NCBI RefSeq assembly: GCF_900110755.1
Contig: NZ_FOFF01000055.1
Coordinates: 1 to 54,617 of the forward strand
Direction: 5' to 3'
DNA length: 54,617 nucleotides
From: Streptomyces sp. yr375
GTDB taxonomy: Bacteria; Actinomycetota; Actinomycetes; Streptomycetales; Streptomycetaceae
Part shown: one piece after another, positions 43,401-51,489 of the stretch
How the letters are laid out: each line of letters starts with the position of its first letter
Position numbering within the stretch: the stretch's first letter is position 1
Notes under the pieces: model-generated
Database searches by the model: none
What the model was told of the DNA's origin: nothing
Seen by the model: the letters and a program-made list of their open reading frames with translations, nothing else
Made by a program: the position numbers and the translations under genes

Positions 43401-44812
43401 ACGTCGGCCACGAGATGCGCGAGCGCGGTCGCCAGCAGCCGTACGTCGACCTCGGCCTCGATCGGCGGCGCGTGCACGGCGAACTGCACCCGGCCCGGCC
43501 CGATGAGCTCGACGGCCCCGTCGACACCGGCGGCGACGACGGCGTCCAGCATCACCTTCGTACGGACGACGGACTCGACCCCGGTGTCGAGCCGCTGGTA
43601 CCCGAGGACGTTCTCGATGAGCGTGGTGATCCGCGAGTAACCCGCCGACAGGTGATGGAGCACCTGGTTGGCCTCGGGCCACAACTGGCCGGCGTCGTCC
43701 GCGGCGAGCGTGGCCAGTTCGCGGCGCAGCTCGTCCAGGGGACCGCGCAGGGAGTCCCCGAGCAGGGTGAGCAACTGCTCGTGCCGCCCGGCGAGCGCCT
43801 CGTACCGGTCCTTCTCCCGCTCGCCCAGCGAGGCGTAGCGCTCTTCGCCCGCCGCGAGCTCCTCCTCGTGCCGCTCGCGCGCCTCCTCGACCTCGGTGAC
43901 GTGCTGCTGGCGCAGCGCGGTCAGGTCGGAGGCGTGCTCCTCGGAGAGCTTCTCCAGCTCCTCCGCGTGCAGCGCCTCGACGGCTTCCTTCTCCTCGGCG
44001 AGGGCGTCGTAGGGCCGCCGGTCGGTGAAGGTCATGACGGCGCCGACGAGTTGGTCGCCGTCGCGCACGGGAGCGGTGGTCAGATCGACCGACACCTTCT
44101 CCCCGCCCTTGGACCACAGCACCTGGCCGCGCACCCGATGCTTGCGCCCGGAGCGCAGGGTGTCGGCGAGCGGCGACTCGTCGTACGGGAACGGCGTGCC
44201 GTCGACGCGCGAGTGCAGCACGAGGTCGTGCAGCTCCTTGCCGCCGAGATCACTCGCCCGATAGCCCAGTATCTGGGCGGCGGCCGGATTGACGAGCACG
44301 ATCCGCCCGTCGGTGTCGGTCCCTACGACGCCCTCGGACGCGGCCCGCAGGATCATCTCGGTCTGCCGCTGCGAACGCGCCAGCTCGGCCTCGGTGTCGA
44401 CGGTGCCGGACAGGTCGCGTACGACGAGCATCAGCAGCTCGTCGGAGGCGGAGGGGTAGCCGTAGCCGTCGTAGGCCTGCTGCCCGTTCTCGAGGTTCGC
44501 GCTGGTCACCTCGACGGGGAACTCGGTCCCGTCGGTCCGGCGCGCGACCATCCGCGTCGGCTTGGTCCGGCCGCGCGGATCCATGTGGTCGGGCCGCCGC
44601 ATGGACCCCGGGATCAGCTTGGAGTCGAACTGCGGCAGCAGATCGAGCAGCCCCCGCCCCACCAGAGCCGTACCCGGCGTCTCGAAGGCCTCGAGCGCGA
44701 TGGTGTTCGCGTTGACGACCGTCCCGTTGGCGTTGACCAGCACCAACGCGTCGGGAAGAGCGTCGAGTATGGCTGCGAGGCGAGCAGCGCCTCGGGATGG
44801 CCTGCTGCTCAC
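40427..44812 (-). CDS. Giant PAS-PAS degenerate histidine kinase-receiver protein
   Basis: 1461 residues. Two PAS domains (about 10-125 and 145-265), a coiled coil (270-345), a HisKA/HATPase-like region (345-560), about 640 residues of Pro/Gln/Ala-rich linker with repeated GRRRR(R) islands, and two receiver-like modules (about 1215-1320 and 1325-1440). At the HisKA position the sequence reads GDSLRGPLDELRREL where SHELRTPL is expected, so the phosphoacceptor His is Asp. The ATPase part lacks DxGxG. The last receiver keeps Asp in VVMDLM but has EE instead of the acidic DD pair and no Lys near the end. It is therefore likely a scaffold or signalling adaptor rather than an active kinase. Confidence 0.85.
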   Translation of the reverse strand: MSSRPSRGAARLAAILDALPDALVLVNANGTVVNANTIALEAFETPGTALVGRGLLDLLPQFDSKLIPGSMRRPDHMDPRGRTKPTRMVARRTDGTEFPVEVTSANLENGQQAYDGYGYPSASDELLMLVVRDLSGTVDTEAELARSQRQTEMILRAASEGVVGTDTDGRIVLVNPAAAQILGYRASDLGGKELHDLVLHSRVDGTPFPYDESPLADTLRSGRKHRVRGQVLWSKGGEKVSVDLTTAPVRDGDQLVGAVMTFTDRRPYDALAEEKEAVEALHAEELEKLSEEHASDLTALRQQHVTEVEEARERHEEELAAGEERYASLGEREKDRYEALAGRHEQLLTLLGDSLRGPLDELRRELATLAADDAGQLWPEANQVLHHLSAGYSRITTLIENVLGYQRLDTGVESVVRTKVMLDAVVAAGVDGAVELIGPGRVQFAVHAPPIEAEVDVRLLATALAHLVADVAGVDATGNAPVSAGGYMDNTVVVAAAQRGEVVRIEVRGPYAGGDPVHQPIVRGIVRAHGGVLQTHEVPGMSGSAYVLEVPLGGGAGAVVAPEPAAAMALPALVAGGGGGGAELPGEQGVVGGRRRARRSSVDAFLEGDGPVAAEGGTEAEAAVPTGRRRRRAASDSGSDAVATALEGTPGGVSAGGDADGAGLRRGPSAEIAVVGAEAGAGVGGDGGVSEGAVVTAAEHAAGTAASGTGLGGTVPPQGVPVPGPGGRRARHAPDGQQPQQLQQPQQLQQLHQPQQLQNALPPALPAIANALPAAADASATGGGTEEESGQPTGRRRRALAAANERAAAQEAGPRAVFALPPAEADRVPEAAGSGGTSAADQARAAGPIPAQGHPQIPVPVPVAVPVPTQGPVPVPAQGAVPGAVPVPAQAPIPAQAQGQGQAPVPVPVPGSVEGSAGDQGRHDAVPHDQADDHTPPQPHPTSAPTGRRRRAVAQPAVPAQAQAQAQAAEVVERPVAAGHGQPLPAEAAPAPAQPTPGGGTPLPPEAAVGQPRAAQPLPAEAAGSRPVDAHSTHGRAISVRTLGQGVPFTRQAAQVQQPQPQPQQALPLHQAQQAQQAQQAQPGLSSAQSASATPAPNAPGGSGRRRKLGTPPDPATRPEQTARPHPSAEQPVGAQVPQAPTAPQAAASSTPTPASAPLPHPSLAGQSRLVPGGPGTEGAGRSYAIGAPDENAAEGPEPLDGPGGAVEVADPPRPQPLDDELPPEPLDNPRRLLVWPAPDVNTQQALSDRGYRPVIVNSREEVDAQIAAFPAALFVDPLTGPITRTALQSLRTAAVAAEVPVLVTAGLGQATREAAYGADPAVLLKALAPRDSEQHPPRVLLVEEHAEIALALTSTLERRGMQVARAASDADAVTLAGQLRPNLVVMDLMQVDRRQSGILDWLRANGQLNRTPLVVYTAAVDQADLPRLASGETVLFLAERSTSPDVQSRIVDLLARIGTN

Positions 44813-45114
44813 GAGTCGCTTCCTCCCTGTTACCGCACCTTGCCCACCGCTCGGGCCATCTTGCCAACCGGTCCGCAGCGTGTCACGCGAGGGAGTCTAA
44901 GGGCTGGGGTGCCGCCGGCGACGCCGGATGAGAGGCAGCTCGCACGACGAAGTGACACAGAACGTATGTCCTTACGTCTGTCCCTACGTCCGTCCTCGCA
45001 TGTCGCCGCTCACGACCGGCTGCTCAGCCTTCGAGGGACCTTCGCGCGACTTTTACGGAACGGGTACTTCTGTCACGAGCGGCGAAGTCACGGTGTCGAC
45101 GGGCAAGGGGGGTG
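44813..45114. other. 302-nt region upstream of the sensor gene
   Basis: Downstream of the SSI-like gene and upstream of the sensor, both on the minus strand. Contains three TACGTCNGTCC-like direct repeats at about 44964-44998 that could be regulator sites. No gene seen. Confidence 0.45.
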
Positions 45115-45642
45115 TCAGTGGGCGAGGGACGGGCTCAGGTCCGGCAGCAACGGCACGAACCGATCCCACCGCTCGATCTGACAGCCGTTGCTGCGGTCGA
45201 ACGTCGCGTCGACCGGACGCCCGGCCCAGCGGCCGGTGACATGGGCGGTGGCCGGTCCGCCGTACCGCATGGTGCAGACGCCGCCGTCCGGCACGGGCGC
45301 GAAGGCGTCCCGCCCCCACCGCGTGTTCCGGTCAACGGCGCGACACGCGCGTCCCACGTCCGGGTGATTGCCGCGCCCCGGGTGGCAGTACACCTCGAAC
45401 GTCCCGTCGCCCCGCACGCCGGCCTGCCGGACGGTGACCGTCAGATGATCGCCGGAGATCCGGTCCTCCTCCCGGACGGGCGGCGGCGCGAGCGAGACGC
45501 CGTGGCCGGCCCCCCCGGCGTACGCGGCGACGGGCCAGCCGACCGCCGAGGCGACCACGGCGACGGACGCGACGGATGCGGCGAGGGCGAACCGCCGAAA
45601 CCGCCGAAGCGGGATGCCCTGGAACGGGATGACCTGGAACAT
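45115..45642 (-). CDS. Secreted subtilisin inhibitor-like (SSI) protein
   Basis: 175 residues. Signal peptide RRFRRFALAASVASVAV ending VAAYA at about residue 42, then a domain matching the SSI pattern: LTVTVRQAG, YCHPGRGNHPDVGRACRAVD, GGVCTMRYGGPATAHVTGRWAG, DRSNGCQIERW. Four Cys make the two SSI disulfides. The reactive loop corresponds to CPMV of SSI and reads CTMR, giving P1 Met and P1' Arg. Such inhibitors block extracellular subtilisin-like proteases until aerial growth. Start ATG 45642 lacks a clear Shine-Dalgarno site; an internal start nearer the Arg cluster is possible. Confidence 0.85.
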   Translation of the reverse strand: MFQVIPFQGIPLRRFRRFALAASVASVAVVASAVGWPVAAYAGGAGHGVSLAPPPVREEDRISGDHLTVTVRQAGVRGDGTFEVYCHPGRGNHPDVGRACRAVDRNTRWGRDAFAPVPDGGVCTMRYGGPATAHVTGRWAGRPVDATFDRSNGCQIERWDRFVPLLPDLSPSLAH

Positions 45643-45797
45643 GACCGGACTAACGCCACGCCCCCGACGACGTTCCGCCCCGACAACGCCTTTGCCCTAC
45701 GGCCCACCTGCCTAGTACCGTGGATGCCGATTGGTGACGCACCGCGAGACTGTGTCATCATCTGCACGCACCACTCGCACACGCGAGAGGTTGTGCT

Positions 45798-45888
45798 GGA
45801 GGCGTCGCCTAGTCCGGTCTATGGCGCCGCACTGCTAATGCGGTTTGGGACTTCAATCCCATCGAGGGTTCAAATCCCTCCGCCTCCG
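45798..45888 (+). tRNA. tRNA-Ser (anticodon GCU)
   Basis: Acceptor GGAGGCG pairs with CGCCTCC (45881-45887), discriminator G. Anticodon stem CCGCA/TGCGG encloses CTGCTAA, giving GCU. Long variable arm and T loop GGTTCAAATCC confirm class II. No CCA is encoded. Confidence 0.96.
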
Positions 45889-45898
45889 CTCGATCACC

Positions 45899-45927
45899 GA
45901 AGCCCCGGTCAAGCCGACCGGGGCTTC
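45899..45927 (+). terminator. Terminator of tRNA-Ser(GCU)
   Basis: Perfect 12-bp stem GAAGCCCCGGTC / GACCGGGGCTTC with loop AAGCC, 10 nt after the tRNA. Confidence 0.9.
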
Positions 45928-45988
45928 GTCGCGTCCCAGCCCCCTTCCGAGCCGTTTCCGCAGCTCACAAGGGGTACGGCAAACGGAT

Positions 45989-46017
45989 TTCACATGACGG
46001 CGGCAGTCATGTAATGT
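45989..46017 (+). promoter_or_regulatory. Probable promoter of tRNA-Arg
   Basis: TTCACA (45989-45994) and TAATGT (46012-46017) are separated by 17 nt and lie about 65 nt before the tRNA gene, a sigma70-type arrangement. Confidence 0.6.
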
Positions 46018-46080
46018 TCTTCCTGTCGCCGCGAGCGGCCCAGAAGGGCCCCAAGCAAAGACAGAAAAACCAAATAACAA

Positions 46081-46153
46081 GCACTCGTAGCTTAACGGAT
46101 AGAGCATCTGACTACGGATCAGAAGGTTGCAGGTTCGAATCCTGCCGAGTGCA
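46081..46153 (+). tRNA. tRNA-Arg (anticodon ACG)
   Basis: 73 nt: acceptor GCACTCG pairs with CGAGTGC (46146-46152), discriminator A. Anticodon stem TCTGA/TCAGA encloses CTACGGA, giving ACG. T loop GGTTCGAATCC. No CCA encoded. It carries an integrase gene immediately downstream and is the attachment site of the second element. Confidence 0.97.
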
Positions 46154-46161
46154 CAGCAGAC

Positions 46162-46202
46162 CAGAGGCCCTAAGGATCAGTCCTTAGGGCCTCTGGGTTT
46201 TG
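46162..46202 (+). terminator. Terminator after tRNA-Arg
   Basis: Perfect 15-bp stem CAGAGGCCCTAAGGA / TCCTTAGGGCCTCTG with loop TCAG, followed by GGTTTT. Also faces the convergent integrase gene. Probably element-derived, since it lies beyond the tRNA 3' end. Confidence 0.92.
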
Positions 46203-46244
46203 CGTTGACGGCAGTGTTTGACGGCAACCGCCTTTGCGAGCCGA

Positions 46245-47528
46245 TCAGACGGCTACCGGGGCACCGGCCGCGCCGTCGTCATCGTCCGGATCGTTGCCGT
46301 CACCCCTCAGGGCGTCCCCCACTCGATCGAACGCCGAGCGCTGCGAGTCGAGCCGGACGAAGGTGTAGATGTCCATGGTCACGCGGATCGAGCTGTGGCC
46401 GAGGACTTCCATGATCATGCGAGCGTCGGCACCCTGTTCGTGGAGGAGCGACGCGCAGGTGTGCCGCAGGTCGTGAAAGCGGACCTTGCGAACGCCGGCC
46501 CGAATGGACAGCGCCTCGAAGGAGCGGTTCAGATTGCGCGGCTCGATGGGGGTTCCATTCCGCGTGGTGAAGACGAGCCCCTGCCCCGTCCCCTTCCAGT
46601 TGTTGCCAGCTTCCTTCCGGTCGGCGATCTGCTGGGCGCGCTGAGCACGGAGCGCGGTCACGCACTCGGCCGGTAGAGCCACGCGACGGGCCGAGCGCTG
46701 CGTCTTCGGGGCGACGATCAGCAGCTCTCCGCCGACTCGCTGAAGGGCCTGCCGCACGGTGAGGACGCCTTCGAGGAGGTCCACGTCCGACCACCGCAGC
46801 CCGAGCAGCTCCCCGCGCCGCAGGCCGATGCGGACCGCCAGCTCGTACGCGGCCCACAGCCGGTTTTCCCTGGCCGCAGTCAGGAGCTGACGTCCTTCCC
46901 TGACCGTGAGTGGTTCGATCTCGCGCTTCGTTCCCATGCTCAGCTCCACGTTCCTGGCCACGTTGCGGGGCAGCTCGTCCTCACGCACGGCGTGCTGGAG
47001 AGCGGCACGCATGATCACCAGCAGGAAGCGCACGGTCCGGTCAGACGGAAGTTTCTTGCAGCACGTGCCGAGGGCGCAGCAGCGCCGCCTGTGCTCGGGC
47101 CGCTTCTTGTCCTTGCCCTGCGCGCAGCACTGGCAGGTGACGGCCGTCTTCGCGAGGAAGGCGCGTATGTCGCGCGCCGTGAGCCGGGCGAGCTTCTTCC
47201 GGCCGAACTCGGGGGTGACGTAGTTGCGGACGAGGGACTCGTAGTTGACGTAGGTGGTCCTGCGGACCTTGCCCATGGCGATGTTGGTCAGCCAGTACGC
47301 CAGGTACTCGGCGATCGTCATCTTGTTGGTGGCGACCGGGAGACCGTTGAGGGAGTCGGCTTTCAGCTTGGTCAGCTTCTCGTGCGCGTCGTCCCAGGTC
47401 TTGCCGTAGACGCTGCGCCGCTTGTAGGTGCCGTCTGTCGTGAGGACGTAGGCACTGCCCTCCCAACGACCATCCTTGCGCTGGTAGATGGTGCCCTCGT
47501 TGTTGGGGTTCTTCTTCGGCGTGGCCAT
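46245..47528 (-). CDS. int: Tyrosine integrase with Cys-rich insertion (element 2)
   Basis: 427 residues from ATG 47528, overlapping the xis stop (TGATG). Arm-binding domain at 1-60 (GTIYQRKDGRWEGSAYV), core-binding domain at 70-215, interrupted at about 130-160 by a Cys-rich insert (TCQCCAQGK, RRCCALGTCCKKL) that should bind zinc, and catalytic domain at 225-400. All catalytic residues present: Arg in GLRRGELLGLRW, Lys in KTQRSARRV, His/Arg in FHDLRHTCAS, His in LGHSSI, Tyr in MDIYTFV. It integrates the element into tRNA-Arg. Confidence 0.96.
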   Translation of the reverse strand: MATPKKNPNNEGTIYQRKDGRWEGSAYVLTTDGTYKRRSVYGKTWDDAHEKLTKLKADSLNGLPVATNKMTIAEYLAYWLTNIAMGKVRRTTYVNYESLVRNYVTPEFGRKKLARLTARDIRAFLAKTAVTCQCCAQGKDKKRPEHRRRCCALGTCCKKLPSDRTVRFLLVIMRAALQHAVREDELPRNVARNVELSMGTKREIEPLTVREGRQLLTAARENRLWAAYELAVRIGLRRGELLGLRWSDVDLLEGVLTVRQALQRVGGELLIVAPKTQRSARRVALPAECVTALRAQRAQQIADRKEAGNNWKGTGQGLVFTTRNGTPIEPRNLNRSFEALSIRAGVRKVRFHDLRHTCASLLHEQGADARMIMEVLGHSSIRVTMDIYTFVRLDSQRSAFDRVGDALRGDGNDPDDDDGAAGAPVAV

Positions 47529-47710
47529 CAAGCGGCTTCCTGTTCGGTGCGGAGGGATACGTACGCGTCCACGGCGGCTTCGCTGATACGGCGGCAGCGG
47601 CCGATCTTGAAGGAGGCGAGTTCGCGGGAGCGGATGAGGTCGTGGACCTTCCAGCGGCTGATGCCAAGACGCTCGGCGACCTGGTCCACGGTGAGCACGG
47701 CCGTCGTCAT
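47528..47710 (-). CDS. xis: Excisionase (helix-turn-helix, element 2)
   Basis: 60 residues from ATG 47710, overlapping the RepSA stop (ATGA). HTH_17 fold: LTVDQVAERLGISRWKVHDLI, then the wing FKIGRCRRISEAAVDAYV. Coupled to repSA upstream and int downstream, the operon order of pSAM2 (repSA-xis-int). Confidence 0.93.
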   Translation of the reverse strand: MTTAVLTVDQVAERLGISRWKVHDLIRSRELASFKIGRCRRISEAAVDAYVSLRTEQEAA

Positions 47711-49170
47711 GCAGGCAGCAGCCCTTCTTGTTTGGCGCGTTGGGAGTGAGCGATCTCGTGGCGGACCTGGGCGGCGAGGAGTTCTTCGCCGGGGCGGTAG
47801 CCGCTGCTGAGGTAGGTCCACGAGGAGGCGGTGACGAGGGTGGTGTTCTCGTCGTCGACCGGAAGGCCGGCCTGGATGCGGGCGGCTTCGGCCTGGGCGG
47901 TGCGCCAGGCTCGGCGTACGTCGCGGAGTGCGCCGAGGGTGGTCGAGTAGGCGCGGGACTTGCTGGAGAAGTGGCCGCGGAATCCGAGCATGTGGGCCCA
48001 CTTCCAGAGCTTGAGGTGGGCGAACTCGGGGAGGTGGCCGAGCGCCCAGGCGGTGCGGATCATCTGCCGTGAGTGCTGCTGGATGGGGAGGTCGGTGAGG
48101 GGTTCGGCTTGGCCGGTGCCGTCGCAGTCGGCGCAGAGGTCGTGGAAGCCGTCGGGGCCGCGTACGTGGCCGCGTCCGGTGCAAGGGCGGCACACGAGGG
48201 TGCGGTCCACGGTGCCCGCGCCTTCGGCGTTCTTGGTGGCGTACTTGGCGACGTATCCGGCGACTTTGGCGTCTGTGAGTTCGCCGTCTCCGAGGGCGGA
48301 GATCTCGTCCACCTTGAAGCGGTCGCCCCACCTGATGACGCGTTCGCCGACCGCGTCCGACTCGACGATGAGCCGGGCACGGTCGACCGCCAGGCCGACG
48401 GCGACGTTGAGGGCGTCGAAGGTGGCCCAGGCCGGGGGCGAGGTGGTGTGGCCGTCGGGACCGTCGAAGCGGACGACCGCGTGGAAGTGGACCAGGCCGC
48501 GTTGCTGGTACTCGGCGACCTTGGCGAAGGAGACGCGGAGGGCCATGTTGAGTGCCTTCTGCGTCATGCCCAGGTGCTCGGCGAGGGCGCGGCGCAGGTA
48601 AGTGGTGAAGCGTGCCCACAGCGCCCCGGCGTAGGCGTTCCACAGAACTGCGCCGGTGTAGTCGTAGCGTGCCGGGTGGAGGGGAGTGCCGAGTTGGGGT
48701 GCGTCCTGGGGGTGGCTTTCGCCGCATGCGCAGGGGCGGGGCTTGGCTGCGTCGGTCGTGGGGCGGTTGTGGACGGGGCCGAAGGACGGGGCGGTGAGGG
48801 TGACGAAGGCGCGTGGGTGGTGGCGGACGGCTTCGGCGATGTTCTTGCCGCCGGACAGCCCGGCCTTGATCAGGTGGTAGGTGTCGGCGGCGTAGAGGCG
48901 GGAGCAGGCGGGGCAGCGGGAGGCGCGGCGGTTGCCGCAGGTGGTGAGGAGTCGGCCGGAGGGTTCGTCTTCGGAGCGGTAGGAGCGGACCACTTGCTTG
49001 GTGGTCTGGTCGGTGGTGACGGTCCAGCCGTGCAGGTTGACGGGGCTGGTGCAGCCGCGAAGGTTGCGGACCTGTTCCGTCACGCGGTCGAAGTCGTCGG
49101 TGTTGGCCAGTTCGACCAGGTCCCGCAGGCCGGGGCTGATGATGTGGCGCAGGTCGAGGGGGCGGCGCAT
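47707..49170 (-). CDS. repSA: RepSA-type rolling-circle replication initiator
   Basis: 487 residues from ATG 49170 (the frame is open 84 nt further; Shine-Dalgarno support is weak for both). N-terminal Cys-rich part (CGNRRASRCPACSRLYAADTYHL), a second zinc-like cluster (CRPCTGRGHVRGPDGFHDLCADCDG), the metal-binding HUH motif GLVHFHAVVRFDGP and the nicking Tyr region VAGYVAKYATKNAEGAGT. By family knowledge it nicks the double-strand origin of the excised element and starts rolling-circle replication, which in pSAM2 precedes transfer. Followed by coupled xis and int. Confidence 0.94.
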   Translation of the reverse strand: MRRPLDLRHIISPGLRDLVELANTDDFDRVTEQVRNLRGCTSPVNLHGWTVTTDQTTKQVVRSYRSEDEPSGRLLTTCGNRRASRCPACSRLYAADTYHLIKAGLSGGKNIAEAVRHHPRAFVTLTAPSFGPVHNRPTTDAAKPRPCACGESHPQDAPQLGTPLHPARYDYTGAVLWNAYAGALWARFTTYLRRALAEHLGMTQKALNMALRVSFAKVAEYQQRGLVHFHAVVRFDGPDGHTTSPPAWATFDALNVAVGLAVDRARLIVESDAVGERVIRWGDRFKVDEISALGDGELTDAKVAGYVAKYATKNAEGAGTVDRTLVCRPCTGRGHVRGPDGFHDLCADCDGTGQAEPLTDLPIQQHSRQMIRTAWALGHLPEFAHLKLWKWAHMLGFRGHFSSKSRAYSTTLGALRDVRRAWRTAQAEAARIQAGLPVDDENTTLVTASSWTYLSSGYRPGEELLAAQVRHEIAHSQRAKQEGLLPA

Positions 49171-49319
49171 GGGTGGCGGGGTGTCCCTTCTGGCACGAGG
49201 GTGGGCGTGCGGGCAGCAGCGATTCAGTGCGCTCGGGCTGCTGCCCGCAGGCATGGCAGGTCGGCCCAGGGAGCGGGCGTGGTGGGAAGTGCCGGAGAGG
49301 CCGGCGGAAGGGTGTGGCC

Positions 49320-50024
49320 CTACAGAGCGGCGTGAAGCGCGGTGGCCATGGGGAGGCCGATCCCGAGTCGCGTCTTGAGCTGGGCTGCCGTGATCGGTTC
49401 GCCGTGCTCGGAGTGGTGGGACGTCGCGATGGTGCGGGCTTCGGTCAGCAGCGGCTCAGGCACCTTGACCGCAGGTGAAGCGGGGCCCGGGGCGACGTGA
49501 GGAGTGACCGGGGCCGGGGCCGGGGCCGGAACGGTGAGGGGCAGCTCAGGGCAGGACGCGTCGGAAGTCGTCTCAGGCTTCGACTCGATCTCGTCCGGCA
49601 GGGACGCGGGTTCGGCGGGGTGCGCAACGGTGTGGAAGGCGCGCAGGAGCTGCGGGCCGACGGTGCCCCAGCCGAGGAGGAGCAAGGGGGCCACCGCGTC
49701 AACGGCGGCGCGGCCGTAGTGTCCGGCGACGATCGGTTCTGCGACGTTGAGGGCCAGGGTCAGCAGTCCGGAGAAGTGCATGAGGCGAGTGGCGGCCGTC
49801 ATCTGTTCGGCGGGCAGGCCGCGCAGGGAGAGATAGCGCAGGGCGACCAGGAGGCCGACCACGGAGAGGTCCACCATCGGAGCGATGAGTGGTGCGATAG
49901 GGCCGGGGACGCCCAGGCGCAGGGCGAGGGACCAGACGTTGCCGAAGGAGAAGACGAACGCCAGCGCGGCAATGACGATCATGACGGCGGTGATGGTGCG
50001 CTGAGTGATTCGGTCCTCTGTCAT
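49320..50024 (-). CDS. DUF2637 membrane protein (SpdB-like)
   Basis: 234 residues from ATG 50024 with GAGGAGGTG 9 nt upstream. DUF2637: four helices in residues 10-130 (ITAVMIVIAALAFVFSFG, PLIAPMVDLSVVGLLVAL, MHFSGLLTLALNVAEPIV, AVDAVAPLLLLGWGTVGP), then a Pro/Ala linker and a C-terminal helical module (LLTEARTIATSHHSEHG, ITAAQLKTRLGIGLPMA) like a helix-turn-helix. Pairing with TraSA suggests a role in intramycelial spread. Same plan as the protein at 28951 in element 1. Confidence 0.85.
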   Translation of the reverse strand: MTEDRITQRTITAVMIVIAALAFVFSFGNVWSLALRLGVPGPIAPLIAPMVDLSVVGLLVALRYLSLRGLPAEQMTAATRLMHFSGLLTLALNVAEPIVAGHYGRAAVDAVAPLLLLGWGTVGPQLLRAFHTVAHPAEPASLPDEIESKPETTSDASCPELPLTVPAPAPAPVTPHVAPGPASPAVKVPEPLLTEARTIATSHHSEHGEPITAAQLKTRLGIGLPMATALHAAL

Positions 50025-50082
50025 GGGTGTTCACCTCCTCTCCTGAGTGTCGGGAACGTGCGGGCGCGGTAGGTCAGGCTGC

Positions 50083-51489
50083 TCAGGCGTCGAGCTTGGT
50101 GAAGTCCACGTCGGTCATCGGAAGACCGAGGAAGGCTTCGAGGAGGGCGTACGGGTCGGTGGTGAGGGTCGCCGTCTGTTCGGCGACGAGGGCTGCTTCC
50201 GCGTCGGGTACGTAGGGCGTGCGGATGCGGGTGAAGCCGGGCTGTGACTGGTGGTTCATGGACGCGACGCCGACATAGGTGGGGTCCTGGAGGTTGATCG
50301 GGTTGGCGTCGGGCCATTCCCGGATCTCCTCGCCGAGCGCGGCCACGGCGGCTTCGGCGGTCTTCTGCGCGAAGCTCAGGCCCACGGGGCACACGTCGCG
50401 GATGAAGGTGGGGATCGCGTCGCCGGTGGACTTCTGGGTGGTGAGGATGGTGAGCAGCCCCACGGACCGGCCCTTCTTCACCAGGTCTTCCACGAGCCGG
50501 GCGTTTTCGGCAGCGAGCGCGGCGAGCTTCTTCGTCTGTGGGTCGCTGCCCTTGTGGTCGCGGAAGTACGTGTGGGCTTCGTCGACGATCAGCACGACCA
50601 GCGGCCAGTTCTCGGACGGGCCGACGTCCCACATCGACTTCACCCCGAGCACCTGACGCACCGACGCCGACCGCGCGCGCCGCAGCTCCACCAGGTGCCG
50701 GAACAGCTTGTTGGCTTCGTCGAGGTCATCGCCCACGAAGGCGAACATGCGTTGGACCCAGTCGGCGTAGTCGCCCTCGTGAGCAGCCGACACCTTGCCG
50801 TCCGCGCAGGCGAACTGCACTGCGGGCGAGGGTGCCCAGTCCGAGAGGAGCCGGTTGATCAGGCTGGTCTTGCCGAAGCCGGGGAGGCCGGCCACGGTCA
50901 CGCCGGGCACCTGCGTGAGGTTCACGGACACCGGCTGTGCGTACTCGTCGAGGCCCAGGTCCCACCGGGCCGTCTCGTCCGGTACGTCACCCGTGGGGAG
51001 ATGCTCGGTGGGGAACTTCAGCGGATCGAGCCGTACGCCCCGGATGAGGACCTGTCCGGGCTTGTCCTGAGTGACCGCGACCCGCGTGCACCTCCAAGCG
51101 TCCGCCAGGTGTGGGGCGGCTTTCTGGAACTGTTGCAGGCCTATACCGGGCAGGCAGTTCGCCCGCGCGATCACTCCGTACGCGTCGTGCACGACCTTCA
51201 AGGCAGGTATGAGGACGCGGGGCCTGATGGGCTTGCCCTCCGGGTTCGCCAGCGACGCGAGTGCGGTCGGGGTCTTGTCCGTGGCCGACAGCTTGAGCAT
51301 CGGCGCGAGCCGCTTCCAGCCTCGCCGGATGCGCACGGCCTGCCGGATGGACTGCCGGGTCATGGCGTCGGCGCGCAGGTAGCGGACTACCCACCAGGTC
51401 GCCCATCCGACGAGTACGGCCAGGGCCAATCCGACCATCAGCGAGGCGAACCTGAAGGCTGCTTCCGCCGTGTCGTTGAGGTCCTTCAT
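50083..51489 (-). CDS. traSA: FtsK/SpoIIIE-type DNA transfer protein TraSA
   Basis: 468 residues from ATG 51489, overlapping the upstream stop (ATGA). One N-terminal membrane helix (MVGLALAVLVGWATWWVV), then the motor domain: Walker A VAGLPGFGKTSLINRLL, Walker B VVLIVDEAHTYF, KKGRSVGLLTILTTQ. C-terminal part has TTDPYALLEAFLGLPMTD. It drives double-stranded DNA transfer; smaller than the element 1 translocase because the N-terminal membrane region is shorter and no clear terminal winged helix is seen. Confidence 0.94.
   Translation of the reverse strand: MKDLNDTAEAAFRFASLMVGLALAVLVGWATWWVVRYLRADAMTRQSIRQAVRIRRGWKRLAPMLKLSATDKTPTALASLANPEGKPIRPRVLIPALKVVHDAYGVIARANCLPGIGLQQFQKAAPHLADAWRCTRVAVTQDKPGQVLIRGVRLDPLKFPTEHLPTGDVPDETARWDLGLDEYAQPVSVNLTQVPGVTVAGLPGFGKTSLINRLLSDWAPSPAVQFACADGKVSAAHEGDYADWVQRMFAFVGDDLDEANKLFRHLVELRRARSASVRQVLGVKSMWDVGPSENWPLVVLIVDEAHTYFRDHKGSDPQTKKLAALAAENARLVEDLVKKGRSVGLLTILTTQKSTGDAIPTFIRDVCPVGLSFAQKTAEAAVAALGEEIREWPDANPINLQDPTYVGVASMNHQSQPGFTRIRTPYVPDAEAALVAEQTATLTTDPYALLEAFLGLPMTDVDFTKLDA

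Noticed and set aside
40340..45181. 1613-codon open frame on the plus strand
   Set aside because: It is antisense to the PAS/receiver gene, whose domains are recognisable; the plus frame has no domain and an Arg/Gly/Pro bias typical of shadow frames in high-GC DNA.
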